A stretch of DNA of 64,000 bases from Nonomuraea solani. Lineage in GTDB: Bacteria > Actinomycetota > Actinomycetes > Streptosporangiales > Streptosporangiaceae. The position numbers were made by a program, and so were the translations under genes. Numbering within the stretch: the first letter of the stretch is position 1; each line of letters starts with the position of its first letter. Of this stretch, positions 17,033 through 26,094 are shown piece by piece. The stretch lies in assembly GCF_900108335.1 (NCBI RefSeq), contig NZ_FNVT01000012.1, forward strand, positions 124,001-188,000, given 5' to 3'. The notes under the pieces are model-generated. The model was not told the origin of the DNA, ran no database searches, and was given only the letters and a program-made list of their open reading frames with translations.

Positions 17033-17626
17033 TTACGCGGGCCTCAGGACGGCGATGAGGTCGTCCACGTAGCCGCGGAAGACGGCCGCCATGTCCACCT
17101 GGTCGGGGTCGATCAGCCACTGCGTCTGCAGGCCGTCCATCATCGCGATCAGCCGGTCGGCGTGCGCCTCGGCGTCGAGGTCGGCCCGGAACTCGCCGCG
17201 CTCGGCGCCCCTGCGCAGCGCCGCCGCCACGCTCTCGCGCAGCTTGCGATAACGCCGTCTGGCCCACTCGTGCCCGGGGTGGCCGGGCGTCACGGCCTCG
17301 CCGCTGATCACGGAGAACAGTTGCACCAGCCCCGGCACCCGGGAGTTGTGCGCCACCACGTCGGCCAGCGCCCGCAGCGCGTCGATGCCGCTCGCCAGGC
17401 CGAGGTCGAACTTGCGCGTGTCCAGCTCGTCGCGGTAGTCGAGCACGGCGACGAGCAGCAGTTCCTTGTTCTTGAAGTGGTGCAGCAGCCCGGCCTGGGA
17501 CAGCTCGGCGCGCTCGGCGATGCGGGCCAGCGACGCGCCCCGGTAGCCGTTCTCGGCGAACTCCAGCAGCGCCGTGGCCAGGATGCGCTCCCTGCGCGCC
17601 GCTCCGGTCGCGTAGCCCCGTCTCAC
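17033..17626 (-). CDS. TetR-family regulator next to an MFS exporter
   Basis: A 197-residue TetR protein with HTH RERILATALLEFAENGYRGA, then LARIAERAELSQAGLLHHFKNKELLL. The C-terminal domain (TetR_C_6-like) contains DAEAHADRLIAMMDGLQTQWL, typical of the BetI-like group. It is divergent from the MFS gene across 94 bases and probably controls it. I see no palindrome there strong enough to annotate. Confidence 0.9.
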   Translation of the reverse strand: MRRGYATGAARRERILATALLEFAENGYRGASLARIAERAELSQAGLLHHFKNKELLLVAVLDYRDELDTRKFDLGLASGIDALRALADVVAHNSRVPGLVQLFSVISGEAVTPGHPGHEWARRRYRKLRESVAAALRRGAERGEFRADLDAEAHADRLIAMMDGLQTQWLIDPDQVDMAAVFRGYVDDLIAVLRPA

Positions 17627-17720
17627 TCCGGGCAGCCTATCTGGTGCTGGCGGAGCGCCCTGGCCAGCCGCTAACCTGACCCCGCCTCACGTTTGACATC
17701 CCCCCGATCAGGAGGCCCCC

Positions 17721-18884
17721 GTGCCGTCCTTACGTGATCGCCAGGCCCGTCTCGCCACGTACGTCGTCTATGGCGTACAGGGTCTGTCCTTCGCCTCTTT
17801 GCTCATCCAGGTCGCGAACCTGCAGGCCAAACATGAGCTCGACGAGGGCGCGCTCACGCTGCTGCTGCTCATCGTGCCCGTGTTCGCGGGGGTCGGCAGC
17901 CTGGCGGCGGGGACGTTCGCGGCCCGGTTCGGGAGCCGGCTGCTGCTGCGGATCGCGCAGCCCGTGGTGGCCGCCGCCGTGGTCCTCACCGGGCTCGCGC
18001 CGAACGTGCCGCTGCTGGTGCCGGCGCTGCTGCTGTTCGGGGTGGCGGTGGGCGCGGTGGACGCGGGCATGAACATGCACGGCGTGGCGGTCGAACGCAG
18101 GTACGGCGTCCAGGTGCTGAACGGCTTCCACTGCGTGTGGAGCGCGTTCAGCGTGGCCGCGGCGCTGTGGGCCTCGTGGGCGGCCGAGCTGCCGCTGGAG
18201 ATCATCATGGCCGCCCCGATGGTCCTGGCCGTGGCGGGCTCACTCCTCATGGGACGCGACCTGTACGCGCCGCAGGACGAGCAGGTCCAGGTGGAGAGCG
18301 CGGCCATCGGCGGCTTCCCCTGGCGGCCGATCATCCCGCTCTGCCTGGCCATGGCCTTCCTGTACGTCGGTGACGCCGCCGTCTCCAACTTCAACACGGT
18401 CTTCATGAAGGACGTGCTGGAGGCGAGCCCGAGGGTGATCCCGCTGGCCTACGTCGCCTACCAGGCGACCACGCTGGCCGTACGGCTCGGCGGCGACTTC
18501 GCCGTCAGACGCTACGGCCCCGCCGCCATCGTCAGGATCGGCGGCGTGATCGCCACCCTGGGCTTCCTGGGCATCGTCCTGGCCCCGAGCCAGCCGCTGG
18601 CCATCGTCGCGTTCGGGCTGACCGGGGTGGGGCTGTCGGTGGTGGCGCCGCAGTCGTTCTCGGCGGCCGGGCGGCTCGACCCGGCCGGGACCGGGGTGGC
18701 CATCGCCAGGGTGAACCTCTTCAACTACGTCGGCTTCATCGTCGGCGCGGCCCTGGTGGGCGGCATCGCGGACGCCACGGACATGCGGATGGCCTTCGTC
18801 GCGCCGCTGGTGCTGTCGGCCGCCATCATCCTGCTGGCCACGGGCTTCGCCCCGAAACCGGCCGCCAAGCCCTCCGCCGCCTGA
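17721..18884 (+). CDS. MFS transporter
   Basis: The 387-residue protein has 11-12 hydrophobic helices. Helix 2-3 (VGSLAAGTFAARFGSRLLLR) carries the MFS motif A analogue, and a second copy occurs at GGDFAVRRYGPAAIVRIGG. VDAGMNMHGVAVERRYGVQVLNGFHCVWS is typical of the FucP/YbjJ-like MFS group. GTG 17721 follows CAGGAGG. The substrate is unknown. It is divergent from TetR, a common arrangement for an inducible exporter. Confidence 0.88.
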   Translation: MPSLRDRQARLATYVVYGVQGLSFASLLIQVANLQAKHELDEGALTLLLLIVPVFAGVGSLAAGTFAARFGSRLLLRIAQPVVAAAVVLTGLAPNVPLLVPALLLFGVAVGAVDAGMNMHGVAVERRYGVQVLNGFHCVWSAFSVAAALWASWAAELPLEIIMAAPMVLAVAGSLLMGRDLYAPQDEQVQVESAAIGGFPWRPIIPLCLAMAFLYVGDAAVSNFNTVFMKDVLEASPRVIPLAYVAYQATTLAVRLGGDFAVRRYGPAAIVRIGGVIATLGFLGIVLAPSQPLAIVAFGLTGVGLSVVAPQSFSAAGRLDPAGTGVAIARVNLFNYVGFIVGAALVGGIADATDMRMAFVAPLVLSAAIILLATGFAPKPAAKPSAA

Positions 18885-18895
18885 CCGCCGGACCC

Positions 18896-19834
18896 TCAGC
18901 GCCGCACCTCCGCCACCTCGACGGAGCGGCCTTCGCGCATCGACAGGTCGGTGGCCTCGGCCACGTAGAGGGCCTCCAGCGCGTCCTCGATCGGGCACAG
19001 GCTCCGGTCGCTCCGCAGGAACCGGTCGATCTCGTTGCGGTAGGCGACCTCGAACCGGGCGACGAAGTCCGGCCACGGCTCGTCCTCTCCGGACGGGCCC
19101 TCCGTCGTGTGCAGCGGGGCGCGCGGGCTCAGGCCCACCGCCTGCGTCCGCCTGGTGCCCGCCAGCTCCATCCGCACGTCGTACCCGCCGCCGTTGTAAC
19201 GCGAGCCCTGCAGCGTGGCCAGCGTGCCGTCGTCCAGCGTGAGCAGCGCGGCGCTGTTGTCCACGTCACCCGCCTCGGCGAAGAACGCGGCGCCCCGGTT
19301 GGCCCCCTTCGCGTAGACCGACACCACCTCGCGGCCGGTCACCCAGCGCAGGATGTCGAAGTCGTGGATGTGGCAGTCGCGGAAGATGCCGCCCGACATC
19401 GGGATGTAGTCGGCGTGCGGCGGCGCCGGGTCGGCGGTGACCAGGTGCACCCGGTGCAGCTCGCCCAGCTCCCCGGCTCTCAGGGCGGCCGCGGCGGCCG
19501 CGTACCCGGGGTCGAACCTGCGCTGGAACCCGATCTGCACCCGGTTGCCCGCACTGGCCTCCAGCACTTTCACGGTGTCGGCCACCGTCCCCGCCACCGG
19601 TTTCTCGCAGAAGGCCGGAATGCCCCGCTCGCACGCCTTGAGGATCAACTCGGCGTGGGTGCCGGTCGGCGTGGCGATGACCACGGCGTCCGACTCGAAC
19701 GGATCCCCCGGCCTGCCGTACGGCGACGTACGGACGGGGTCGGCCACGATCAGCTCGTCCACCAGGGGATGCGCGGCCAGGGTCGCGGCGTGGAAGGCTC
19801 CGATCCGGCCCAGGCCCAGCAGTCCCACACGCAT
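18896..19834 (-). CDS. Gfo/Idh/MocA-family oxidoreductase
   Basis: The N-terminal Rossmann fold starts GLLGLGRIGAFHAATLAAHP, and the conserved CEKPVAGTVADTVK supplies the catalytic Lys of the EKP motif. The C-terminal domain has GIFRDCHIHDFDILRWVTG, resembling the DxxxHDxD region of inositol 2-dehydrogenases. At 312 residues it is close to family length. It probably oxidises a polyol or sugar, but the substrate is not determined. It is convergent with the MFS gene. Confidence 0.88.
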   Translation of the reverse strand: MRVGLLGLGRIGAFHAATLAAHPLVDELIVADPVRTSPYGRPGDPFESDAVVIATPTGTHAELILKACERGIPAFCEKPVAGTVADTVKVLEASAGNRVQIGFQRRFDPGYAAAAAALRAGELGELHRVHLVTADPAPPHADYIPMSGGIFRDCHIHDFDILRWVTGREVVSVYAKGANRGAAFFAEAGDVDNSAALLTLDDGTLATLQGSRYNGGGYDVRMELAGTRRTQAVGLSPRAPLHTTEGPSGEDEPWPDFVARFEVAYRNEIDRFLRSDRSLCPIEDALEALYVAEATDLSMREGRSVEVAEVRR

Positions 19835-19883
19835 GACGCCTCCTCTTCGGATCCGGCTTTCTTTCTAAGCGAGCATTTCTCCC

Positions 19884-21296
19884 TCAGTCAACGATTTGTC
19901 CAGACATTCTTACCTTTAACCCCAAGACGGCCTCCGCCGCCTTGTGCGGGGGCAGCCGCGCGAACCCCACCACCACGGCCGGCGGCCCCGGCACGTCCCG
20001 CATCGGCCCCACGGGCTCGGCGGACAGGCCCAGCTCCTGCGCGACCCGTACCGTGCGCAGCTCGTCCCAGCCGTCGGGCAGCTCCAGGTACACGTGCAGC
20101 CCCGCCTCGATCCCCTTCACCCGGACCTCGGGCAGCTCTTCGGCCAGCGCACCGACCAGGGCGTCCCGGCGGCGGCGGTATTCCCTGCGCATCCGGCGCA
20201 GATGCCGGTCGTAGCCGCCGGTCCGCAGGAAGTGCGCGAGGGCGTACTGCTCGATGACCGGGGAGCCCAGGTCCAGCTCGCCCCGCGCCCGGCGGATCGC
20301 CTCGGCCAGCTCGGCCGGCGCCGCCACCCAGCCCAGCCGCAGGCCGGGCGCCAGCGCCTTGCTGACGCTGCCGGACAGGACCACCCGGTCGGGCGCCAGG
20401 CCCTGCAGGCAGCCCACCGGGTCGCGGTCGAAGCGGAACTCGGCGTCGTAGTCGTCCTCCAGGATCGCCCGGTTGCCCGCGTAGGCCCACTCCATCAGCG
20501 CGGCCCTGCGCTGCGGCGAGAGGACCACGCCGGTCGGGTATTGGTGCGCGGGCGTCACCAGGACGGCGTCCCCGCTGAGTTTGCGCACGTTGAGGCCCTG
20601 CTCGTCCACCGGCACCGGCACCAGGTGCGCACCCGCCCGTCGCAGCAGCGGGACCTGGCGGTGGCTGGTCGGGTCCTCCACGGCCAGCCGGAGCGTGCGG
20701 TGCTGGGACAGCACGTGCAGGACGAGGCTCAGCCCCTGCGCCACGCCGCCCACGATGACGAGATTCTCCGGGCGCACATCGGCGGCCCTGACCCGCCTGA
20801 GGTAGCCGGCCAGCTCTTCTCGCAGCTCAGGCACGCCGCCGGGGTCCCCGTAATCGAGAGCGTCCGAGGGTACTGTGGTCAGGACGTGCCTGACGGCCGC
20901 CAGCCAGCGTTCACGGGGGAAGTGGCTGAGGTCGGGGGAGGTGGGGCGATGTCCGTAGAACGTGCCGCACGCGGAGGTGCTCGGCGCCCGGCGTACCGGC
21001 TTGGGCCTGGGCGGCGGCGCGGTGGCGCGCTGCCGGGGAGCCGGTCGCGCCGTCTTGGGAGTGACCTGCGTGCCGACGCCCACCCGGGAGACCAGGAAGC
21101 CTTCGGCGACGAGCTGCTCGTACGCCTCCACGACCACGCCCCTGGAGACCTGGAGGTCGGTGGCGAGGTCGCGGGTGGCGGGCAGGCGGGTGCCGGGGGT
21201 GAGCCGGCCGCCGCGGATGGAGTCGCGCAGCTCGGAGGCGATCTGACCGGCGATTCCCCCCTTATCGCGATTTATCTGGATATGGAGGTCGGCCAT
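19884..21296 (-). CDS. MocR-type GntR regulator with aminotransferase domain
   Basis: The first ~75 residues form a GntR winged helix (GGIAGQIASELRDSIRGGRL, then LPATRDLATDLQVSRGVVVEAYEQL). A Pro/Arg linker joins it to a fold-type I aminotransferase domain with DYGDPGGVPELREELAGYL, AILEDDYDAEF and the PLP-Lys motif SGSVSKALAPGLRLGW. Most characterised MocR proteins are PLP-sensing regulators rather than enzymes. It faces an EamA transporter gene across 68 bases, suggesting it controls this exporter. It is 470 residues long. Confidence 0.92.
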   Translation of the reverse strand: MADLHIQINRDKGGIAGQIASELRDSIRGGRLTPGTRLPATRDLATDLQVSRGVVVEAYEQLVAEGFLVSRVGVGTQVTPKTARPAPRQRATAPPPRPKPVRRAPSTSACGTFYGHRPTSPDLSHFPRERWLAAVRHVLTTVPSDALDYGDPGGVPELREELAGYLRRVRAADVRPENLVIVGGVAQGLSLVLHVLSQHRTLRLAVEDPTSHRQVPLLRRAGAHLVPVPVDEQGLNVRKLSGDAVLVTPAHQYPTGVVLSPQRRAALMEWAYAGNRAILEDDYDAEFRFDRDPVGCLQGLAPDRVVLSGSVSKALAPGLRLGWVAAPAELAEAIRRARGELDLGSPVIEQYALAHFLRTGGYDRHLRRMRREYRRRRDALVGALAEELPEVRVKGIEAGLHVYLELPDGWDELRTVRVAQELGLSAEPVGPMRDVPGPPAVVVGFARLPPHKAAEAVLGLKVRMSGQIVD

Positions 21297-21313
21297 ATTG
21301 GTCCTGTCTTCTG

Positions 21314-21345
21314 GCGGGACATTGGACTGTTTGCGGGAACCATTG
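21314..21345. promoter_or_regulatory. Direct repeat, possible MocR operator
   Basis: GCGGGA-CATTG (21314-21324) and GCGGGA-AC-CATTG (21333-21345) are direct repeats 19-21 bp apart, in the 68-base gap between the MocR and EamA starts. MocR regulators commonly bind direct repeats, which fits this site. Confidence 0.45.
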
Positions 21346-21364
21346 TCTCTCTAGCATCCTTCGC

Positions 21365-22240
21365 ATGAAGAACGGAATCGTGGGCGCCGCCTCGGCCATG
21401 TTCCTGGTCGGGACACTGGCCGGCGTCTCGGGACTCGTGGGCGGATATCCCATATACGGTGGCCAGGCCGTTCGGTATCTCGTGGCATCGGTCATCCTGC
21501 TTGTCATAACGAGAGCGCTCGGCCTGCGGTTCGTGCGCCTGACCCGGCGGGAGGCCCTGTGCCTCGCCGGGCTCACCCTGCTCGGCCTCGTGCTCTTCAA
21601 CGTCTGCGTGATCGAGTCGACCCGCGCCTCGGGCCCCGCGCTGGTCGGGACCGTGCTGGGCACCGTGCCGCTGGCCCTCGCGCTGGCCGGCGGACGTCCC
21701 GCGCCCCGGCTGCTGGCGGGGGCGTGCGTGGTGGTCGTGGGGGCGACGCTGGCCACGGGACTCGGCAGCGGCAACACGACCAGCCTGCTGTGGGCGCTCG
21801 GCGCACTCCTGGGCGAGATCAGCTTCTCCCTGCTGGCCATTCCGCTGCTGCCGAGGCTGGGGGCGATCAGGGTGTCGGCGTACTCGACGGCGCTGGCCGT
21901 ACCGCTGCTGGCGCTGATCGGGTTCGCGAGCGACGGGCCGGCCATGCTCAGGGTGCCGACCCTCGCCGAAGGGCTCGGGTTCGCCTACCTGGCGATCGTG
22001 GTCACCGTCGTGGCGTTCTTCCTCTGGTACAACTCGCTGCCCAAGCTGGGGGCCGGCCGGGCGGGGCTGTTCGCGGGGCTCATCCCGGTGGCGGCGATCG
22101 TCACGGGGGCGGTGCTCGGGATCGCCATGCCGACGGGGTACGACCTGCTGGGCGCCGGGCTCGTCATCGCCGGCATCCTGCTGGGCCTGACCGCCGAACG
22201 AGCCGGCGCGAAGGCGGCCGTCGCGCCGTCGGAGGCCTGA
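21365..22240 (+). CDS. EamA-family transporter (DMT superfamily)
   Basis: The 291-residue protein has ten hydrophobic helices in two EamA repeats. The second half includes LGFAYLAIVVTVVAFFLWYNSLPKLGAGRAGLFAGLIPV, the usual EamA C-terminal signature. Such proteins export metabolites or amino acids. The substrate is unknown. The ATG is seven bases past a TAGCAT sequence and no Shine-Dalgarno is visible, so it may be leaderless. It is divergent from the MocR gene, its probable regulator. Confidence 0.88.
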   Translation: MKNGIVGAASAMFLVGTLAGVSGLVGGYPIYGGQAVRYLVASVILLVITRALGLRFVRLTRREALCLAGLTLLGLVLFNVCVIESTRASGPALVGTVLGTVPLALALAGGRPAPRLLAGACVVVVGATLATGLGSGNTTSLLWALGALLGEISFSLLAIPLLPRLGAIRVSAYSTALAVPLLALIGFASDGPAMLRVPTLAEGLGFAYLAIVVTVVAFFLWYNSLPKLGAGRAGLFAGLIPVAAIVTGAVLGIAMPTGYDLLGAGLVIAGILLGLTAERAGAKAAVAPSEA

Positions 22241-22299
22241 GACCTGAGCCGGTCCGCCGGTCGCTCCAGAGGCGCGTACTCTCTTGGAGGACCGAAAGG

Positions 22300-23958
22300 A
22301 TGGACATGGGCGAGTTCGACTACACCGACCTTCTTCCGCTGGGCGCCGATGAGACCGAATATCGGCTGATCACTTCGGAGGGGGTGCGGAAGGTCGAAGC
22401 GGCTGGGCGTACGTTCCTGGAGGTCGATCCGGAGGCGTTGCGACTGCTGACCGAGACGGCCGTCCACGACATCTCCCACTTCCTGCGGGCCTCGCACCTC
22501 GCCCAGCTCCGGAAGATCATCGAAGACCCCGAGTCCAGCGGAAACGACCGGTTCGTCGCGCTCGACCTGCTGAAGAACGCCTCCATCTCGGCCGGCGGCG
22601 TGCTGCCGATGTGCCAGGACACCGGCACGGCCATCGTCATGGGCAAGCGCGGCCGCCACGTGCTGACCGACGGGCTCGACGCCGAGCACATCTCGCGCGG
22701 CGTCTACGACGCCTACACCAAGCTCAACCTGCGCTACTCCCAGATGGCCCCGCTGACCATGTGGGAGGAGAAGAACACCGGCGACAACCTGCCGGCCCAG
22801 ATCGAGCTGTACGCCGAGGACCCGCACGGCCACCCCGACGAGTACAAACTGCTGTTCATGGCCAAGGGCGGCGGCTCGGCCAACAAGTCGTTCCTGTACC
22901 AGGAGACCAAGGCGGTGCTCAACGAGAAGCGCATGCTGGCCTTCCTGGAGGAGAAGATCCGCTCGCTCGGCACCGCGGCCTGCCCGCCGTACCATCTGGC
23001 GGTCGTCGTCGGCGGCACGTCCGCCGAATACGCGCTCAAGACCGCCAAATACGCCAGCGCCCGCTACCTCGACTCCATCCCCACCGAGGGCTCGGCGTCC
23101 GGGCACGGGTTCAGAGACCTCGACATGGAGGCCAGGGTCTTCGAGCTGACCCAGAAGCTGGGCATCGGCGCGCAGTTCGGCGGCAAATACTTCTGCCACG
23201 ACGTCCGCGTCATCCGCCTGCCCCGGCACGGCGCCTCCTGCCCGGTGGCCATCGCCGTCTCCTGCTCGGCCGACCGTCAGGCGCTGGCCAAGATCACGCC
23301 GGAGGGCGTGTTCCTGGAGAAGCTGGAGACCGACCCGGCCCGCTACCTGCCGGAGACCACCGACGAGCACCTGTCGGACGACGTGGTCCAGGTCGACCTC
23401 AACCGCCCGATGCCGGAGATCCTCGCCGAGCTGACGAAATATCCGGTCAAGACGCGGCTCTCCCTCACGGGCCCGCTCGTCGTCGCGCGCGACATCGCGC
23501 ACGCCAAGATCGCCGAGCTGCTCGACAACGGCGGCGAGATGCCGCAATACCTGAAGGACCACGCGGTCTACTACGCCGGACCGGCCAAGACCCCCGAGGG
23601 GTACGCCTCCGGCTCGTTCGGCCCGACGACGGCCGGGCGGATGGACTCGTACGTGGGGCGCTTCCAGGCGGCGGGCGGCTCGATGGTGATGCTGGCCAAG
23701 GGCAACAGGTCCAAGCAGGTCACCGAGGCCTGTCAGCAGCACGGCGGCTTCTACCTGGGCTCCATCGGCGGTCCCGCGGCCAGGCTGGCCCAGGACTGCA
23801 TCAAGAAGGTGGAGGTGCTCGAATATCCCGAGCTGGGCATGGAAGCCGTCTGGAAGATCGAGGTGGTGGACTTCCCCGCGTTCATCGTCGTGGACGACAA
23901 GGGGGACGACTTCTTCACCGACAAGACCGGACCCGTCCTGTCGATCGGCCGCCGCTGA
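22300..23958 (+). CDS. Fumarate hydratase class I (iron-sulfur)
   Basis: The 552-residue one-chain class I fumarase has [4Fe-4S] Cys in VLPMCQDTGTAIVMGKRG, ACPPYHLAVVVGG (TAACPPYH) and the FCHDVRVIRLPRHGASCPVA segment. Other family blocks include KGGGSANKSFLYQ, GPTTAGRMDSYVGRFQ and MVMLAKGNRSKQV. It converts fumarate and malate in the TCA cycle and is oxygen-sensitive in known members. GGAGG lies upstream of ATG 22300, and ATG 22306 is an alternative. A class II fumarase lies 4 kb downstream. Confidence 0.95.
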   Translation: MDMGEFDYTDLLPLGADETEYRLITSEGVRKVEAAGRTFLEVDPEALRLLTETAVHDISHFLRASHLAQLRKIIEDPESSGNDRFVALDLLKNASISAGGVLPMCQDTGTAIVMGKRGRHVLTDGLDAEHISRGVYDAYTKLNLRYSQMAPLTMWEEKNTGDNLPAQIELYAEDPHGHPDEYKLLFMAKGGGSANKSFLYQETKAVLNEKRMLAFLEEKIRSLGTAACPPYHLAVVVGGTSAEYALKTAKYASARYLDSIPTEGSASGHGFRDLDMEARVFELTQKLGIGAQFGGKYFCHDVRVIRLPRHGASCPVAIAVSCSADRQALAKITPEGVFLEKLETDPARYLPETTDEHLSDDVVQVDLNRPMPEILAELTKYPVKTRLSLTGPLVVARDIAHAKIAELLDNGGEMPQYLKDHAVYYAGPAKTPEGYASGSFGPTTAGRMDSYVGRFQAAGGSMVMLAKGNRSKQVTEACQQHGGFYLGSIGGPAARLAQDCIKKVEVLEYPELGMEAVWKIEVVDFPAFIVVDDKGDDFFTDKTGPVLSIGRR

Positions 23959-24026
23959 GCGCGGGAGCGGCCTCGGGGCGTCGGACGCCACTGGGTGCCG
24001 GGTGGGTCAACGCGCCACTCGGCACC

Positions 24027-24050
24027 GGCCGGAGTCACAGAGCTCCGGCC
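24027..24050. terminator. Hairpin between convergent fumarase and DUF5999 genes
   Basis: GGCCGGAG (24027-24034) and CTCCGGCC (24043-24050) form a perfect 8-bp stem with an 8-base loop. It lies between two convergent stop codons, so it could act as a bidirectional terminator. No U-tract follows. Confidence 0.55.
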
Positions 24051-24061
24051 TCAGGAGGTGC

Positions 24062-24250
24062 TCACGCGGCCACGGGGGCCCGGTGGGGTGCTACGACCCT
24101 GCCGTCGGGCAGGAGCAGGCCGGTGTCGTCGAACAGCACGACGCCGTTGCAGAGAAGGCTCCAGCCCTGGTCAGGGTGGGCCGAGATCACGTGGGACGCC
24201 TCACGGTCGAGGGAGTCGGCACTTGGGCAAACGGGGTAGTGACTGCACAT
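24062..24250 (-). CDS. DUF5999 family protein
   Basis: The 62-residue sequence MCSHYPVCPSADSLDRE, then HPDQGWSLLCNGVVLFDDTG and GLLLPDGRVVAPHR, matches actinobacterial DUF5999 proteins. These small proteins have conserved CxHxPxCP and LLCNGV motifs. The Cys/His N-terminus could bind a metal. The function is not established. A GAGAGG site precedes ATG 24250. Confidence 0.85.
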   Translation of the reverse strand: MCSHYPVCPSADSLDREASHVISAHPDQGWSLLCNGVVLFDDTGLLLPDGRVVAPHRAPVAA

Positions 24251-24287
24251 CGCGCACCTCTCAGATTGCGCTCCTACTTGCGGGTCT

Positions 24288-24386
24288 TCAAAAGGGCAGC
24301 GGTCGCCCCGACGGAGTGCGAAGGTCCATTGCGGCTCTGGTCGACTTCTTCGGCCGGCGGCGAACCTGGGTCTGGCGCATCTTCAT
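24288..24386 (-). CDS. Possible short basic peptide upstream of DUF5999
   Basis: ATG 24386 is preceded by a well-spaced AAGGA site and opens a 32-residue strongly basic peptide (MKMRQTQVRRRPKKSTRAAM). The frame is open further upstream to 24512, with GC-rich third positions of about 74%, so a 74-residue version is possible. It shares strand and spacing with the DUF5999 gene 37 bases downstream. I recognise no family. It may be a chance frame. Confidence 0.3.
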   Translation of the reverse strand: MKMRQTQVRRRPKKSTRAAMDLRTPSGRPLPF

Positions 24387-24949
24387 CACGTCCTTAGAAG
24401 AGTTCGTCGTTAGTGGCTTGGCGTATGACTCCAGTTTGACGACGGGGACCGACAGTTTCCGGCCGGTGGACGGTCGTCCGCGGGAGCTCGCCTGCTTCCA
24501 TGGCTTCACCATGCCCCCGTCCCCTTACGGCACCCTTACAACTCGCTGACGGCGCCCCGTTGGTTCCTGTCAGTCAGCCTGCCGTACACCTGATATTCCC
24601 CTACCAGGCATCATGCACAATTATTCGGCGCGGTGCTGTGCTGATCGGCACACCTACGCGGCGACCTGCGGAAACGCTCCAAGAAAGCCGGGAGTGGCGC
24701 TGCCCGCAAGCGGGCCTCCCAGGGAAGATCACTCCGTCGCGGGCCCGGGGGTGCGGGCCCGCCGTGTTCGGCGCGTGGCGGCACGCGTACGATCTGCGGT
24801 ACGCCAGAGAAACCGCGGCCCCATCAACTGGGATGATGTGGCCAGGAGGTTAGCTGACGTGACGAGTCAGGCGGGTTGACTTAAGTTCGCAACAAATTAT
24901 CGGCCCCGCCTCTACTGGTCGGTTTACACAAATAGGTAAGCTGCCTGGC
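24387..24949. other. AT-richer intergenic region before the kinase genes
   Basis: No well-supported gene occupies this stretch. A plus-strand frame at 24613-24879 would give 88 residues ending NRGPINWDDVARRLADV. Its last third looks protein-like, but the rest does not and no ribosome binding site is clear. TTGACT at 24876-24881 resembles a -35 element, with an A/T-rich stretch (AACAAATTAT) downstream. It is a plausible promoter for the kinase gene. Confidence 0.4.
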
Positions 24950-26059
24950 ATGCGTGCGCCCTCCGGTTACCTACTCGCCGCGCGCTATCGGCTTCTGGAG
25001 CCGGTCGGCCGCGGCGGCATGGGCACCGTTTGGCGGGCGCATGACGAGCTCCTCGACCGCGACGTGGCGGTCAAGGAGGTGCGGCTGCCCTCCGTGCTCG
25101 ACGAGGAACTGCGCGCTGAGCTGTGCGCTCGCACCGAGCGTGAGGGCCGGGCCACCGCGATGGTCGCGCATCCCTCGGTCATCACGGTGTTCGACGTGGT
25201 CACCGAGGACGACCGGCCGTGGATCGTGATGGAGCTGCTGCACGCCAAGTCGCTGGAGCAGCTCATCCAGGAGCAAGGACCGCTCCACCCCCGCAGGGCC
25301 GCCGAGATCGGCCGGCAGATCCTCGGCGCGCTGCGCGCCGTACACGCCAAGGGGATCCTGCACCGCGACGTGAAGCCGAGCAACGTGCTGGTGACCGAGG
25401 ACCGCGCGGTGCTCACCGACTTCGGCCTGGCGGCACTCGAAGGTGACGTTTCCATTACCCAGGCGGGCATCGTTCTGGGATCGGCGGGATACATCGCTCC
25501 AGAGCGGGTGCTCGGCTCGAAGGCCAGCCCCGCGGGCGATCTGTGGTCGCTCGGCGCGACCCTCTACACCGCCGTCGAGGGCAGGGGCCTGCACGGGCGC
25601 CGTACGGCCGCCGCCGCGCTCGCCGCCCTGACCAGCGGCGAGCCGATCCCGATGAGCAAGGCGGGACCGCTGGCCCCCGTGCTCGACGCGCTGCTCAGAA
25701 TCGACCCGGCGACCAGGCTCGACTCCGTACGGGCCTCTCTCATGCTGGCCAGGGTGGCCGCGGGCGGATCGGCAGAGGAGCCGCTGCCCCCGCGCAAGTT
25801 CGTCCGCCCCGGGCCGGCCATCACGCCGCCCTCTTTCACACGCAGGCCCGCGCATCGCGGGCTGCACAGGGCCGACGCCGTCACCACGGCCGTCAACGTG
25901 CCCCCGCCCCGGCAGGAGCGCAAACCCGGTGAGGGCGTGCACAGGAAGCGGGTGGAACCGCGGCCGACTCCGTCCGCTTATGCCCGATTCAAAGCGACGG
26001 TGATAAAGTTGTGTCTTCCTCGGCGGTTCTGGCCAAGAGAACTTCGCAAGCGAGGGTAA
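24950..26059 (+). CDS. Serine/threonine protein kinase without membrane anchor
   Basis: The kinase domain (residues about 12-265) has the Gly-rich loop GRGGMGTVWRA, catalytic Lys in AVKEVRL, HRDVKPSNVLV, DFGLAALEGD and GYIAPERVLG. All Hanks catalytic residues are present. The C-terminal ~100 residues are Pro/Arg-rich, basic and disordered, and no transmembrane segment or PASTA repeat is seen. It lies 35 bases before a second kinase of similar sequence, so the pair is a tandem duplication. Confidence 0.92.
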   Translation: MRAPSGYLLAARYRLLEPVGRGGMGTVWRAHDELLDRDVAVKEVRLPSVLDEELRAELCARTEREGRATAMVAHPSVITVFDVVTEDDRPWIVMELLHAKSLEQLIQEQGPLHPRRAAEIGRQILGALRAVHAKGILHRDVKPSNVLVTEDRAVLTDFGLAALEGDVSITQAGIVLGSAGYIAPERVLGSKASPAGDLWSLGATLYTAVEGRGLHGRRTAAAALAALTSGEPIPMSKAGPLAPVLDALLRIDPATRLDSVRASLMLARVAAGGSAEEPLPPRKFVRPGPAITPPSFTRRPAHRGLHRADAVTTAVNVPPPRQERKPGEGVHRKRVEPRPTPSAYARFKATVIKLCLPRRFWPRELRKRG

Positions 26060-26094
26060 AGCACTTCCCAAGCGAGAATCGATATCTTCTTCTC

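Noticed and set aside
24613..24879. 88-residue plus-strand gene before the kinases
   Set aside because: Only the last 20 residues look protein-like. There is no clear ribosome binding site and the composition is uneven.
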